In this document: positions 1 through 11,988 of the stretch, one piece after another
How positions within the stretch are numbered: position 1 is the stretch's first letter
How the letters are laid out: the number at the start of each line of letters is the position of its first letter
Source of the DNA: Neonectria sp. B-13
Lineage: Eukaryota > Ascomycota > Sordariomycetes > Hypocreales > Nectriaceae
Assembly (NCBI GenBank): GCA_002682825.1
Contig: NOKP01000003.1
Location: 1,178,001 to 1,242,000, forward strand
DNA: 64,000 nt
Direction of reading: 5' to 3'
Program-made: the position numbers and the translations under genes
The notes under the pieces: generated by a model
Database searches by the model: none
The model's input: the letters and a program-made list of their open reading frames with translations, nothing else
Told to the model about the DNA's origin: nothing

Positions 1-83
1 TCCAGTTCAAGAAGCTCGGTCGACCCGATGGTTTTTAGGTAAAGGGCCGAGCTCGGACATTCGAAGACATTGATTTGCGACAT
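1..83 (-). CDS. Possible 5' end of a gene running off the left edge
   Basis: Reading leftwards, an ATG at 83 opens a frame of 27 complete codons that stays open to the window edge (it begins MSQINVFECPSSALYL). A pyrimidine-rich leader precedes it and the start context is GACC-ATG. The product is not recognisable from so few residues, and a short open stretch can occur by chance. It is listed because it would give this side of the gene-poor left region a neighbour transcribed away from the window. Confidence 0.3.
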   Translation of the reverse strand, partial: MSQINVFECPSSALYLKTIGSTELLEL

Positions 84-3000
84 GGTCAGGCTTGGCGTGG
101 GAGGAGCAGGAAGAAAAAAAATGCCAATCCTTCGGGGAATTAGGCTTGGGGAAGCATGTGAGAGTTTGAGCCTTGAGAAAACACAGTTTCTTCTGGCTCT
201 ATTACCGTTGTTCTCCTCTTCGTGCTCGTGAATTGAGTTTGTAAACAACTAAAAACATACGCTCAATACGTTACGCATACACACAATCCCCCTCTCTATC
301 CGATGTCTCAGGGGACTCCCTCTCTCTCCAGTGTCTCACGGGACCTTCGCGGCACTCAACCAACTAACAAACCGCAGCGAGCTCCCTCCTGCTCGGCGCT
401 CGGCTCCCCGCCAACAGCCCAGGAAATCATAGCATGGGGTCCTTACTGATCCATGTTAAACAGCTGCCTGGAGTCCCCCCATGTTTGCCCCTCCGCGCAG
501 TAGCAGTGTACATGTAGCTGGCTTCACAGGCGACACAAACTCGCTGGTCTTCCGTTCTTTCTTGGTGAGGCCTTTTTTTTCTTCCTCCCACGCCGTTGGC
601 GGCCTTGGCTTTCGCGGATTGACCGAGACATCAGCAATCCTGAGCTTGTTGATCTTGGCTTGTCGACAACCTTACCCAGTCGAATTTGCACTCTACAGAG
701 GATCATGCATGGTTTCGGGACTGGGGAGCGGATCCTGGCTGGTGGGGTCCTGGACGGAAGCGGCAATGATTGTCGGGATCCTTGATGCAGACACGCGGGC
801 TTCACTCAGCACTGTACAAAAGTATCATCAAGTGCCGAAGAGGCGAAAGGGAGGCAAATCAGCCAGCCGTGTTGCTGTGAAAAGTCTGCCGGGCGGTGAC
901 AACACGACGCTGGTGTCTCGCATCGAGAAGTGCAGAGTTGCGAGTTGCCATCGGCCAGGGATTACATCGGTGTCATGAGACTTCTCCGAGGCCCGCCAAG
1001 AGCCCAAGGACGTTGGTCGACCACTAAACCCATCTTGGCTCCTTGTTATTAGTGCCGTGAAAAGGCCCCCCGTTTGCTCAGCACTAGATCAACCAACACC
1101 CTTCTTCTCACGGAATGTCCGATCGTAGGCTGTAGGCTGTTGGCTGTTGGCCGTTGGCCGATGGCCGCTGTCCAAAATACAGGGTGCCGGAAGGTGAATG
1201 CAACGTGACCCTCGCTCCACCCGGTCATGAGCCAGCTCGTTCTTGTCCAGTGGAAGCTCGCCGCTCGTACGTCCCTGACTCCGGGCCCGCTATCGGCGAA
1301 TCCACCATGGGCGTCGCTGTTGGCCTCCCGCGCGGCGCAGACAAGGTTGAGATCAGATACGGGACCCGAGCGGCTCTTCCATCAACGCTTTTCAGTCACT
1401 GCTGTCGGTGATTCGTGCGTTGATGGATTGATTAACCAGACCACCCAAAGCTCCCGATTCTCTTAGCTGCATTCAGCAGTTCACGCGTACTGGAGACTTT
1501 ACGAGGGCTGTACTAGTAGACTGCCATCGGCCCAGCGCCGGGCAGCTTGGCAGCTCGTTCCCCGACGAATTAGTTACGTATGGAGTTCGCCGTCCATGAA
1601 GATGAAAAAAATCTTCCCAAATGTCATCCCACGCAGCGCAATGTCCATCAGCCAAGCGAAGCGATCCCGTTCCGGGAACTTGGGACACTCCACAGCATGG
1701 GACGTAGCGCCGCCTTCCGCCCCTTGGCTTCCTCGTGCATCGAGCTTCGTTCCTCTCCTATGGATGCGAGCCGAGGCAGCATCGGCGACTAGTGTTGCAT
1801 CATGTCCGGATATCCAAGGGTCGGGAATCCGACTACTTGGACCTCCGAGGGGAACCCCCACAGGACCCAGTGCTTCTTCTGGTGTATTTTGCCCTTGGAT
1901 AAAGCAGTCATTGGCAGATCACTGCGGCCCCGTCTGTCATTGACAAAGCTCCTCAACGGCCGCCATGTGGACCGCGGATATTATCAAGCGTCAACACCAC
2001 ATATCGGCGTCGGGACATCGGGCTGGAGACAAGAGGTCCACTGTGCCACGCCCTCTAAGAGGAGGACCGCGTTTCAGTCTCCGCCATCTCGTTCGCATAC
2101 AAACTGCCTCGGACCATGGTCACGTACCGAACCTCCGTAAGGGGACTGGTCGCTCTTGTCCAGATGGATATTTTGCCGCGCGCTTCGGACCAGACACGAG
2201 ACCAACAAAGGCGACATGACTGAAGCGGTCCGTCTAAACAATCCCAGGTGGCAACAATGTCACGCGACCACCACGCACTGAGGCTTGGGAGACGCCATCT
2301 CAGCCAAGCCATGCGGCGGCCCGACTGGGGGGTGCCATGAACCACAGGGCTGCAGGAGCTCAGCCGGAATGGGGTTAGACAAAGGTCATGTTCGGTGAAA
2401 GAAGGGTCCAACGTGGCGACGGTGACATGTTTCTGGAATGAATGGTTAGAGTTTTTCCGTGGTAGTAGTTCCGCAGACTTCGAGCACAGCGGAACCAGGC
2501 ATGACGGCAGGCGTCGTTCATCTCAAAGCTAGTAATACTCAGTAGACATTTCCAGGAACAATAAGAGGATACCATGTCTGGGTCTAAGGTATCCCGCAAT
2601 AATCTGGCCGAGTGCCATGGCAAGCATAGGCCGAACTCTCCCAAACAGAGCATTCAAGCAACCAACTACATCCTGCGCCGGCACTAGAAAACACCGTTGT
2701 GCGTACTGACAATACATCGCTAGGTTCTTAAGGGCCGCGCGGCGCTGGTCACAAACACGTCGGGCATGTGTTCTCATCTCGTTTGGAGAAGCCAAGAGCG
2801 AGAAACTTGCGAGTGCTTCTTCACGATGCAACACCAAGCTCATATCATGGGTATGGAGCCAGATGCAGTCGCTCAGATGTTCATTGTATGAACGGTGGTT
2901 GGTCCGATTGCCCCAGGGTCTATCGGCTTACCCTTGCCGTCTTCGGGTTCTCCTACAGAACAAGTGTATGAGAAGTTAGCTCAAGGGGTGAAGTGCCAAG

Positions 3001-3202
3001 GAAGACAATTCTCTTGGGTCCACAGACATCAACTATCACATGGGCCAGACAGAGGTTACGTAACAACAGGCAATCTCTTGTGATGGTTCTTCGGGAGCTA
3101 CTGCAATGGTTCTCTCTTGGAATCCACCCCGTGGGGGCCCTTGTCATCTGAAGCATCCAGGCTATTTCGGAACCACCGGTTTATACGGAACCACCGAACT
3201 GC

Positions 3203-3218
3203 ATAGAGCATGCTCTAT
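3203..3218. repeat. Perfect 16-bp palindrome
   Basis: The sequence ATAGAGCA-TGCTCTAT is its own reverse complement. It sits in gene-poor, less GC-rich DNA. It could be a binding site or a chance palindrome. Confidence 0.6.
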
Positions 3219-6200
3219 CAAGTTGAACCGCATATTAGTAGCCCTAGTTCCCTAGCATCGCAAGAGCCACGAAGGGATCAAAACCAGCCACTTTCCATAT
3301 TCTTGTGGGAAAACATGATGGGGACATCACGCAGATCTTCGCAGGCTTCAGATCAATGAATCTCACGGTGGCAGAAGGGATTTGAACGGATTTTGGTAAT
3401 CCCATGAATGCGGTCTTCTGAGGAAGGTCCCTGATCAGTTAAACTGCTTCAATCCGTATAGGAGGATGTTGCAGAGATGGAACTACTTCGTTTGGAAAGG
3501 CGTCGTCCAGCATTGTCTTTGGCTCCAGATGAGTCTCCTTGAGAGATGGGCACCATGGCAGGTCCTTTTTCTTGAGATTGTTTCAATGGTAGGTCCAACT
3601 TTGGATTAATCAAATCCCTTCAGTAAATAGAGGTAGGCAAACCGTACTGGCCACATAATCGGGCAAAGACTCCTCTCTTTTTATGACTCAACTTTATTAT
3701 CCAAAGTAAGATGATAACTTCGCCCTTCTTTCATCCTTCTCATTCCCGATGCATCTCTTTTCGCCGTTATATTCCTCCGTGTATTGCCTTACCCAGCTGC
3801 CAAGGTCTTGGAATGCATCGTATGCGCGGCCTCTGTTTTCTCTGTGAGACATGGGACGGCGCAGATCAGACCGGTTCAAAGCTAGAACCGAGGTAGGAGA
3901 TTATTTGAGAATTCTTTTCAATGATCTTTGAACCGACACAAATTTGACTAGACAAACGTTTGCGTTCGCTTTGATTGAGTCCGCAAACCTGGAGTAGAGA
4001 CGCATCTTTTCTGCTAGACCTGAGCATTTGTTCTACATTGTCACAAAGGATAACAAACCTATTTAAATCAATGAATGGATGGATGAGATGAAAGCAAAGG
4101 ATATTTAGTTGGGCCCTCTCCCAGACCTAGGCTTGATCCGCTTAGTGCCATGCAACTCTATCGGTCCCAAGGATCGTACCCGAGATAGCGTCGGTGAAGT
4201 ATTCAAGTTCAACCAATTTAATTGAGAAGAGATGCTCTCCTCTCAACACCCAGCGCACGATAAAATAATCAAATCGATAGGCATCAACTTAAGTATAGTC
4301 TCAAATACGAAACACTCTCTAGGAATGAAGAAAGTATTGGTATTGACTTGCTTGGGTGACATTTGTTTCCCCGCAGTTTGGAGGGGTGCAGGGTAGGTTT
4401 CTTGGCCAGCTAGCACTGACAGATCGAAAGGGATGGTTACAGCATGCGATGTGGATGAAGTCACGTCGCAATCTAATCTGACAGGCAGGAACAACATGTA
4501 AGGGTCTGTTTTGATCTCTCAGTTCCCCCTGCTACGCTGTATCTTCTGTTGACCTCATGTTGATGCTCTTACCCTCACGTGAAGGCTCTTCTTACTTTTA
4601 CGTGAAGGCTCATGCTAGCATGTTAGAATGCGGGGTTGTTGAGGAAAACGGCTCCCGAACGAGTGACGAGATGAAGGACCTTCTGGTCGCCTTATGGAAG
4701 CAGTCTAGATGAGACCAAAGCGGTGGGAATCCCAAAGCTGACAAGAAAAACTGTTGAAAAGGCTGCGAGGGTGATGAGAGTTTCTCACATTTGCGCTGTG
4801 TGACGCAGAAATGACGACGACATGGTCTTACTCGGCTACTGGGCTACCCAAAGAGGAAAGAGAGGAGAGCCGTACAGTGTGCATCTCACGTGGCCCGACG
4901 TGAAGGGAAAACAACGATTCATCATCATCAAACATCAAGCATCAAGCAACAAGCAACGAGCTTGGAAATCAGTTCGCGGAAGTCCTCCCCTCTTCAGTCG
5001 GGAAATATGCTTTCTTTTCTTCCCCTGTCCCTGCTTGCCGCAGTAGCTCAGTTGAGCCGTCGTCGCCGCAACCTCTCACAGACCAGCTGCGACGCATCGC
5101 GCAGATCGGTGTGGCCTGACCTGGTCGGCCGTTGCAACCAGGGAAGCCATTGGATGCCTTGTTTTGCTTTGTTGTTCGTGATAACCCAAAAATAAGAAAG
5201 AAAAATGCCCCAGCAAGGGGGAGGCTCCGCTCTCGATGGGCACACGCTAAGCGAGGGGGGGAGGAAGGGCCATGCTGCAGCATACGGGCGTGGTGGGCCA
5301 GCTGGATGAATGGATTAGTTATGCATCACAGTTCACACCAACATTCCAGCTGCGGGTTTGCTGCAAAACGGCGTCACGTCGAGGCGTCCAGATCCATCCT
5401 TTATTCAAGCCCACGTCGGCCTGCCCAATCACGGGCTGCCTCGCGTTCAGCTGAACTTGTAAAGTGGCCTAGCAAGAACGGGGAAACCTGGCAAGCCGGC
5501 CCTAGTACACACTAGTAGTCGAACACTCTAACTGTTGCCCCTGCGGAGCAAAACGCTGCGGAGTATTCAGAGACTTGTGGGAAAACTCTCGTACTGTCGA
5601 AATGAACGAGGGGTCGCTCCCATGTTGCCGGCAGCTAGCGTGCAGCAAGACTTACACCGATAAACCCGACAATGGGCGATATTCAGGGAATTTTTCAGGG
5701 TGGGCTTGCAACTGGTGCTACGCGGGCACAGTGCCGCGACCGTGTGAAGTCCACGTCGACGCACGTATTACGGGAATCCTCCCGAACCCCGTCCGCACAA
5801 GCCTTTGCGTGCATATCGGGCTTCGGGAATACGAGGCTCGAGTCTCTTGGCCAGCGTGGCTGCGTTGCGTGGCTCCAGGGCGCTGCAGCTAGACTGCTGT
5901 AAACAAGCCAGGATGCAGCCCGACCTTAATTCTCTCACGAACAAGCCAGGAACGGGACAGGAGCTGAAAGACGGGAAGCATCTCACCGATCTCGCTCACG
6001 CCATAACACACCCATGAGCATCTCAACTCGGGCCTCCCAAGCATCTCAACACACAAAGACGGTCCGCTCCCCGATGTGGCGTCAATTGCCGATGTGATAT
6101 CGGACGCGGCCCGTACGTCGTCGACGAGGATCGACGACTACCCAGGCCCTGCCAACCCACTAACTCACACGCCACGTACGTCCCTGGGTGTGGTACTGCC

Positions 6201-6471
6201 GACCAGATATTGGCTTGGCGCAGCTGGCAACTGGTTCGCCATGTCGAAATGCTTGCGCGTGGTGGAGAGCCTGACGCCAGGGATCGCTAACCGGGGTCTA
6301 GCCTTGGGGCTCGGTGTTGTTGTTGGGGATGATAGATCCTTGGAGCAGCATGCGCGAGGTCTTTTGCGTCAGGGCAGGACTCCAGCAGCTCGCATCTCGC
6401 AGCTTGCAGCCCGCACTCGCGGATACGAAGGCAGCGTAGCGTGACAGGTAGGTTTGTAGGAAGGCAGTAGG

Positions 6472-6478
6472 TATATAT
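6472..6478 (+). promoter_or_regulatory. TATA box of the chitin deacetylase gene
   Basis: TATATAT lies about 130 nt upstream of the ATG at 6605, a normal distance for a fungal TATA element. Confidence 0.45.
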
Positions 6479-6604
6479 CCCCGGCTTCCCACGCCGTTGG
6501 ACCGCACGAGGGCACACGACCGTTACAGCTCTCTGTACTGTATCCATAGTCTGGCTTCAGACTTGTCCGCTCGTTCTACCAGTCACTCGTTTCCCCAGGT
6601 AGTC

Positions 6605-8233
6605 ATGAAAGGACTGAATGCATTGGCCCTCGCTGCGGCGACGGGCGCTGCTCTTGTTCACGGCGCCGCTCTAGATCGGCCCCGCCGCGCCATCGTCGAC
6701 CGGCAGTCCCACGACGGCGACGGCGGCCTCGAGAAGCGGCAGCTCTCGACCAACGGCAGATGCGGCACCGCCTTCGCCGGCACCATCTGCTCGAGTACCG
6801 AGTGCTGCTCCAGCGCCGGGTAAGTTGGCCGTCATAGTACGTCCCAGCCAGACCCGCAACATATTCTAACACGTCCACAAGATGGTGCGGAAACGGCGTA
6901 CTGTACTGCTCCGCGCCGTCGTGCCAGATCGAGTACGGTCCGGCATGCGATGCCAATGTCCGCCCGTCGGGGCCCGAGACCAAGGACCTTGCCCGGCCGA
7001 ACCTGGGCAGCGTCCCTTACGGACAGGCCATCTACCACTGCGAGCACTACGGCGATATTGCGCTGACGTATGACGACGGCCCTTACACCTACACGTCGGA
7101 CCTCCTCGATCTCCTTGCGGTAAGTTTCTCCAAGGAGAAATCCACGTGTTGTGCTGTGCTGACGTGCATTGTAGAAGTATAACGCCAAGGCCACCTTCTA
7201 TATCACCGGGAGGAACCTGGGCAAGGGAGCCATCAACGACCCGGCGACGGCCTGGCCCAACCTGATCAAGCGCATGATCACCGACGGCCACCAGGTCGCG
7301 AGCCACACGTGGTCGCATCAGCGCCTGACGACGTTGAGCAAGGCCAAGTTCTGGAACCAGATGGTCTTCAACGAGATCGCCTTTGCCGACCTCCTGGGCT
7401 ACTTCCCGACTTACATGCGACCTCCGTACTCGGCCAGCAACACCACGACGGATGCCTGGCTGGCCGAGCTGGGCTACCACATCACCTACTTCAACCTGGA
7501 CACCGAGGGCTACCTCCACGACAGCCCCGCCCTGATCCAGACGTCCAAGGACATCTGGGATACGGCCGTTGAGGGGAAGAACCCCGTGTCCACCAAGTGG
7601 CTGCAGATCGAGCACGACCCCGTGTACCAGTCCGTGTACAACCTGACCGAGTACATGCTCAAGTCCTTGGTCCGCAACGGCTTCAGCTCCGTGACCGTCG
7701 GCGAGTGCCTCAACGACCCCAAGGCGAACTGGTACCGGAGTGTTTCGGGGTCGGGCTCGACGACGACCAAGACGTCGTCCCAGGGAACGACCAAGACGTC
7801 GACGTCGGCTGCCGGCACCGCCACGGGCTCGCTCCCAGCGACGACCAACGGGCGATGCGGCGCCAACCAGGGCAGTCAGACGTGCAAGTACGAGCCCCTC
7901 GGCGCGACCTGCTGTTCGTCGGCCGGGTGGTGCGGCTCAACGACGGCTCACTGCGGAACGGGATGTCAGTCCGCGTACGGAACATGCGGCAGCACCTCGT
8001 CCGTGTCGACCAAGCCGTCATCGTCGACGACCAAGACGTCGACGACGAGCACGACCACCAGCAGCGCTCCCATCAGCACCAACGGCCGGTGCGGGACCAA
8101 CTTTGGCGGAATGACGTGTATCAAGGAGCCCGGCGCGACGTGCTGCTCCCGGGCCGGCTGGTGCGGTGCGACTACGGACCACTGCGGGACGGGCTGCCAA
8201 AGCGGATTTGGCACTTGCGGATCATCGAACTGA
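6605..8233 (+). CDS. Secreted chitin/polysaccharide deacetylase with three CBM18 modules
   Basis: Exons 6605-6819, 6882-7119 and 7175-8233 give 503 aa. The protein starts with a signal peptide (MKGLNALALAAATGAALVHG) and a KR site near residue 42. A CBM18 chitin-binding module follows at about 48-95 and is split by intron 1. The NodB polysaccharide deacetylase domain covers about 130-315. Visible NodB motifs are TYDDGP, the metal-binding SHTWSH, RPPYS, and an IEHD near the end. Ser/Thr-rich linkers (STTTKTSS type) then carry two further CBM18 modules at about 376-421 and 454-500, each with eight cysteines. Members of this family remove acetyl groups from chitin at the wall or on foreign chitin; the CBM18 modules anchor the enzyme to chitin. 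The last two modules and linkers resemble each other, suggesting internal duplication. The deacetylase and CBM18 calls are firm; the exact substrate is inferred. Confidence 0.93.
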
Positions 8234-10347
8234 TTTGGGGAATCTTAGAATAAGTTTTGCGGGTGCTTGATGAGAAGATGGTTCAACGGATGGATGGTTG
8301 GATGGGTAAGGATTTCTTGGTATGAACCTGAAAAGAAGCGTGAAAGAATATTCGATAATTGATAATGAGGCCTAATTCAATACACTCGGTGGCTGCATAC
8401 TTCGTTCTCCTACTATTCCCAGTCACCCACAAGTCATGCCATCTATCACTCACTGACCAACAATTCAGCCCTGGCACCTATTCTCGCCCCAATCTTCTAG
8501 GACGAGTCCCGAGCGCCCGCCACGGCTCCAACCTAAAGCCAAACCTAGAGTCTGGAACCACGCAACCCAGATTTGCTCGTTGCGTGGCGTCTTTGCAGCT
8601 CACCACCGGCGCCAGAAATGGTGGCTTGGGGCTGAAGAGCATGTCACCACATGGCCAATCATTGCACCGGCTTATCCAGGCCATTACTCGCCTGCCTCTC
8701 CGGTATCTGGTAGCGTGGTATTCGTATCGCCGTCGTGGCAGGTACGTAAACGGCAACGCGCTGTGCGTGCATGGCATCGTCACATATCATGGCGTCCTCG
8801 AGTTCAGGGGCAGAACCTCGTCAATGGGACACACTGATATCATTTTCTAACTGTCACTGACCTGTCCAATAGTATCCATCCAGGTCCTCATCCGATGGAG
8901 TGCTTCAAATGAGGCAATGGGTGCTGTATCATCCAAAGGGGACCTCAGGACCTGAACCCAAGCCCCCTTTTTCTTTCTTTTTTTATCCTCCTCCAAAGAA
9001 ATCGCATACTCATCCCCATCATGCAAGGAGCAAGGGCCTAGTTAAGATGCCCTCATGGTTCGAACGCCCTCATCATCAGCTCACCCAGCCGTGGCGCGAC
9101 AAGTGCCCAATCTCCTTCTCCAGCCTCCGCCACGACGCCGAGACAACGAGCCCAGACTCCCAAGGGCAAGGCTCATTTCTTCAGAGAAGCCTTACATGGC
9201 CGTTCTAGTGCATCACCAACCCTAGGGGGCTATAGGACAGAGAGCGTTCAGAGCCTTGGTTGGACCGTCCATTCCATTGGGGCGCTCAGCTCGTCTCTCC
9301 CTGTTTTAGGGCTGATCTGCGCCGGCTGGTGCTCAAGTGCCGCTAGCTCGGGGTGCGAAAAGCCGGGAGCGTTCTCATCGGGTCACAGCTTGGCTGTGTT
9401 GTCGATGGATGACTCGTGGGTTCTTGGGGGAAAGCCATCTCCCCGCCGTTGAGATAGAGCGCCGCTAGATGCTCAGCTCGAGCGCCATCGTTGCATGTGT
9501 TGGTGTCTGCACCGCTGTGCCTGGCGTTTTGCTTCCAGGAGAGCTCTCCTGGGTGGTAATCTGTTTTCTGGCCAGCTTTTCTGATTCACACGGAGGTTCT
9601 GCTTCCTTTCCGCGCTGCTGGAGAGCGAGACAAAGTGTGTGACGGTGGCGGTGGTGGTGGTGGTGGTGTTGTTGTCTTGGTTCTGCGTCCCAACTCGCCG
9701 CCATCCACCCGTAGGGCTGATCTGCCAACCTCACTCGGCAGTCGGCATCAACACTTTCGTACATTGTCACCACAACCATCTCCTTCATCCGGACTGGTCA
9801 CTCAACGGCAATTCCCCCCCTGAACAATCCCTGCCCTCCGTCTTTGCTGGCCACAGAAGCTAGAGGTCCCTCCCTCTCCTCGCATGAAGGACTCTCCTAA
9901 AATCAGCCTCGCATCAGACTTAATTTTGGGATGGCCTCAGCAGACAAGTCTGCCTAGCGCAGGCAAACAATTGTTCCGCGTCTGGATAAGCGCCAGTTAG
10001 CGTCCCGCCCGGTGTCGTTGGCTGTGGAAATTGTTGGCCACCCGCCGGCAGAGCTGAGACAGCTAGGCTGTTGCCGGTGCCTCCCAGGCGGAGTTGCATT
10101 CCGGGGATGCTATGCGAAGCTTTCGGCGTTAGGGCGTGAGGACCAGAGGGTTGGGGAGGCTTGAAGGTTGTTGTGCGAGGGTCTGGATGTTGTATAAAGA
10201 GGCCTTGTCCTCCTAGAATAAGGAGGGGAGCTTTCCGTTGAAACTGCCTTCACTCATCAAGCTTCTACTCTCAAGACTCCCAAGACTCCTTCGTCTATAT
10301 ACCCAAACTCTCCCTCTCTTCTCCAACCACCAAACACATCCGTCAAG
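8234..10347. other. Intergenic region, 2.1 kb
   Basis: It holds the 3' side of the deacetylase gene and the promoter of the GPI-protein gene. A GGT/GGC trinucleotide run lies at about 9643-9668. No convincing gene was seen; the 163-codon frame at 8359-8850 shows no protein-like pattern. Confidence 0.5.
10193..10198 (+). promoter_or_regulatory. TATA box of the GPI-protein gene
   Basis: TATAAA lies 155 nt upstream of the ATG at 10348. The CT-rich leader between them fits a transcription start shortly downstream of this box. Confidence 0.5.
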
Positions 10348-10917
10348 ATGCAGTCCAAGATGCTCCTCGCCGTCACCCTCCTGGCCACCGCCGCCTCGGC
10401 CACCGAGTTCATGGCGCACCCGCTGATGAAGCGCGAGGTCGAAGCCCGCGCCACCATGGACGACAGCTCTGCCACGGGCATCTCGTCACCCGAGTGCCAG
10501 ACGGCCATCCTCTCGGCGTACGAGGACGTGCCCACTCCCCCCTCGGCCATCGTCTCCGACCTCCTGGAGCAGACGGACGCCTGCAAGTTCACCACGCCCG
10601 CCAGCCTTAGCAAGGAGTACAAGAGCTACAGCTCCGAGGTCATGTCGTGGTATTCCGCGAACGAGGACGAGATCTCCTCCGCCCTCGAGGTGTGCCCGGC
10701 CCTCAGCGACTACACCGGCATCGCCCCTTGCTCCACCAAGAAGGGCAGCTCCGGCTCTGACGCCAAGGCCACCGACTCCGATGCCACGGCCAGCGGTTCT
10801 GATGCCACGGCCACCGCCGATGACAGCAAGAGCACTGAGACCGGTGCTGCTTCCCACAACGGTGGCATGGCCGTTGTCGCCATGGCTGTTGCCGGCGCCG
10901 TCGTTGCCATTCTGTAA
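10348..10917 (+). CDS. GPI-anchored secreted surface protein, infection-structure-protein-like
   Basis: Single exon, 189 aa. It has a signal peptide (MQSKMLLAVTLLATAASA), then a dibasic KR at residues 28-29. A compact domain at about 48-130 has four cysteines (ECQTAI, DACKFT, EVCPAL, APCSTK), likely two disulfides. A Ser/Thr/Asp/Ala-rich stretch (SDATASGSDATATADD) follows, then a GAAS region and a hydrophobic C-terminus ending VVAIL, the pattern of a GPI-anchor signal. I believe related proteins in plant- and insect-associated fungi are named infection structure specific protein, but that name is from memory and not proven here. It is probably a wall or plasma-membrane mannoprotein of unknown function. 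The CT-rich leader and TATA box suggest strong expression. Confidence 0.85.
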   Translation: MQSKMLLAVTLLATAASATEFMAHPLMKREVEARATMDDSSATGISSPECQTAILSAYEDVPTPPSAIVSDLLEQTDACKFTTPASLSKEYKSYSSEVMSWYSANEDEISSALEVCPALSDYTGIAPCSTKKGSSGSDAKATDSDATASGSDATATADDSKSTETGAASHNGGMAVVAMAVAGAVVAIL

Positions 10918-11988
10918 AGAGATGCTGTTACTGTTCATCAAACTTGTGAAAACCCGAGTTGAGAACTCGCTGTATGTTTCGCCGGATGTGGCACAGGCAG
11001 GCTATTGTCGTTGGGTCTTTGAGGATTGGCTAAAGCGTTTGCCATTGTTGTAGCTTCTTTTTACATATATCCTAATTGAGGCCTCAATCAAGAGCCATCA
11101 CCATCCTGTCTGTGTATTTTCTGTTCTGTGACGTGCCTATGTCTTCTCGGTGTCACGTTGTTTGTCGTGCCTTGCATGTGAAATTTGAATGTGCAATTGC
11201 CCAGCCCGTCTTACATGGAGCGACCCCTGTTGATCCAGCAAAACCGGCAGTCGACCACCGAATACGAGTTGGTCCCTGGACTACAGTGCTCTCTACCCAT
11301 GCTTGAGTTGCCCATTACTCCACGTAATTTGGGTGACCGAACACGAAGTAAGCACTTGAAAAATCGCCGACGGTGCACAGCAGGAAATGGCCACTGCATC
11401 TCATCGTAAGAACCGGAGGAAAACATGGCCGTCCCCATTTTCGTATAACTTCGTAATTAGACGTGGCTCGCTCCCCACTCTGCAGATCCCGATGGCGCTT
11501 TTTTACCCGTCCTGCTGACCCGGCCGTCAGCACGTTAAAATTGATGGCGGGTGGGTGAGCCGGTCATGGTGCAGCCACGTTCGTTCGGGACTGTTGGCTG
11601 TGGCGCCGTGGTGATGTTGCAAATGAGTGGCTTTCAACGAGACATCTCTGGATCAACAGCCAAGCAATGAATGCCGAGCCGAATAACGCCAGAGACACAG
11701 TTACGTTAAATGTGAGGCTTCAGAGACAGTTGCATATAAATCTCCGTAGTGGACACAGGCCTAAACAATGAACAACGAAATGTTCTCTTCACCGAACAAA
11801 GTCTCTTGTCTGTCTGTCTGTCTCTGACCATGCGTAGCACACATCAACAACACTCGCTCGCTCGCTCGTCTTCATCTCCTCGACCATCCAACCACCATTA
11901 ACCCCCCAGGCACCCATCCCGCCATTGAGCACCACCAAATCCATCAAATCGTAATCATGAGGAAGAAGAAGAAAAGGCTTCGCCCGCT
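10918..11988. other. Intergenic region, 1.1 kb
   Basis: It contains the 3' sides of two convergent genes, the GPI protein (plus) and the small cysteine-rich gene (minus). Nothing else could be supported. Short tetranucleotide runs occur (GTCT at about 11809-11822 and CTCG at about 11850-11863). Confidence 0.5.

Larger units (their letters stand above)
84..6604. other. Gene-poor region, 6.5 kb
   Basis: No reading frame here has the codon pattern or recognisable sequence of a gene; frames of 60-165 codons exist but look random. Small features seen: a degenerate GGCTGTTGGC-type repeat at about 1128-1168, a perfect 16-bp palindrome at 3203-3218, two copies of GGAACCACCG at about 3169 and 3187, and two copies of ACGTGAAGGCTC at about 4577 and 4600. 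Positions 2500-4700 are less GC-rich than the coding parts, as expected of old, mutated repeat DNA, but no transposon domain can be identified. The last 130 bases are the promoter of the chitin deacetylase. Confidence 0.5.

Noticed and set aside
3697..3879. 60-codon minus frame resembling retroelement gag-like charged sequence
   Set aside because: Too short and without a zinc knuckle, protease or reverse transcriptase nearby; an element cannot be supported.
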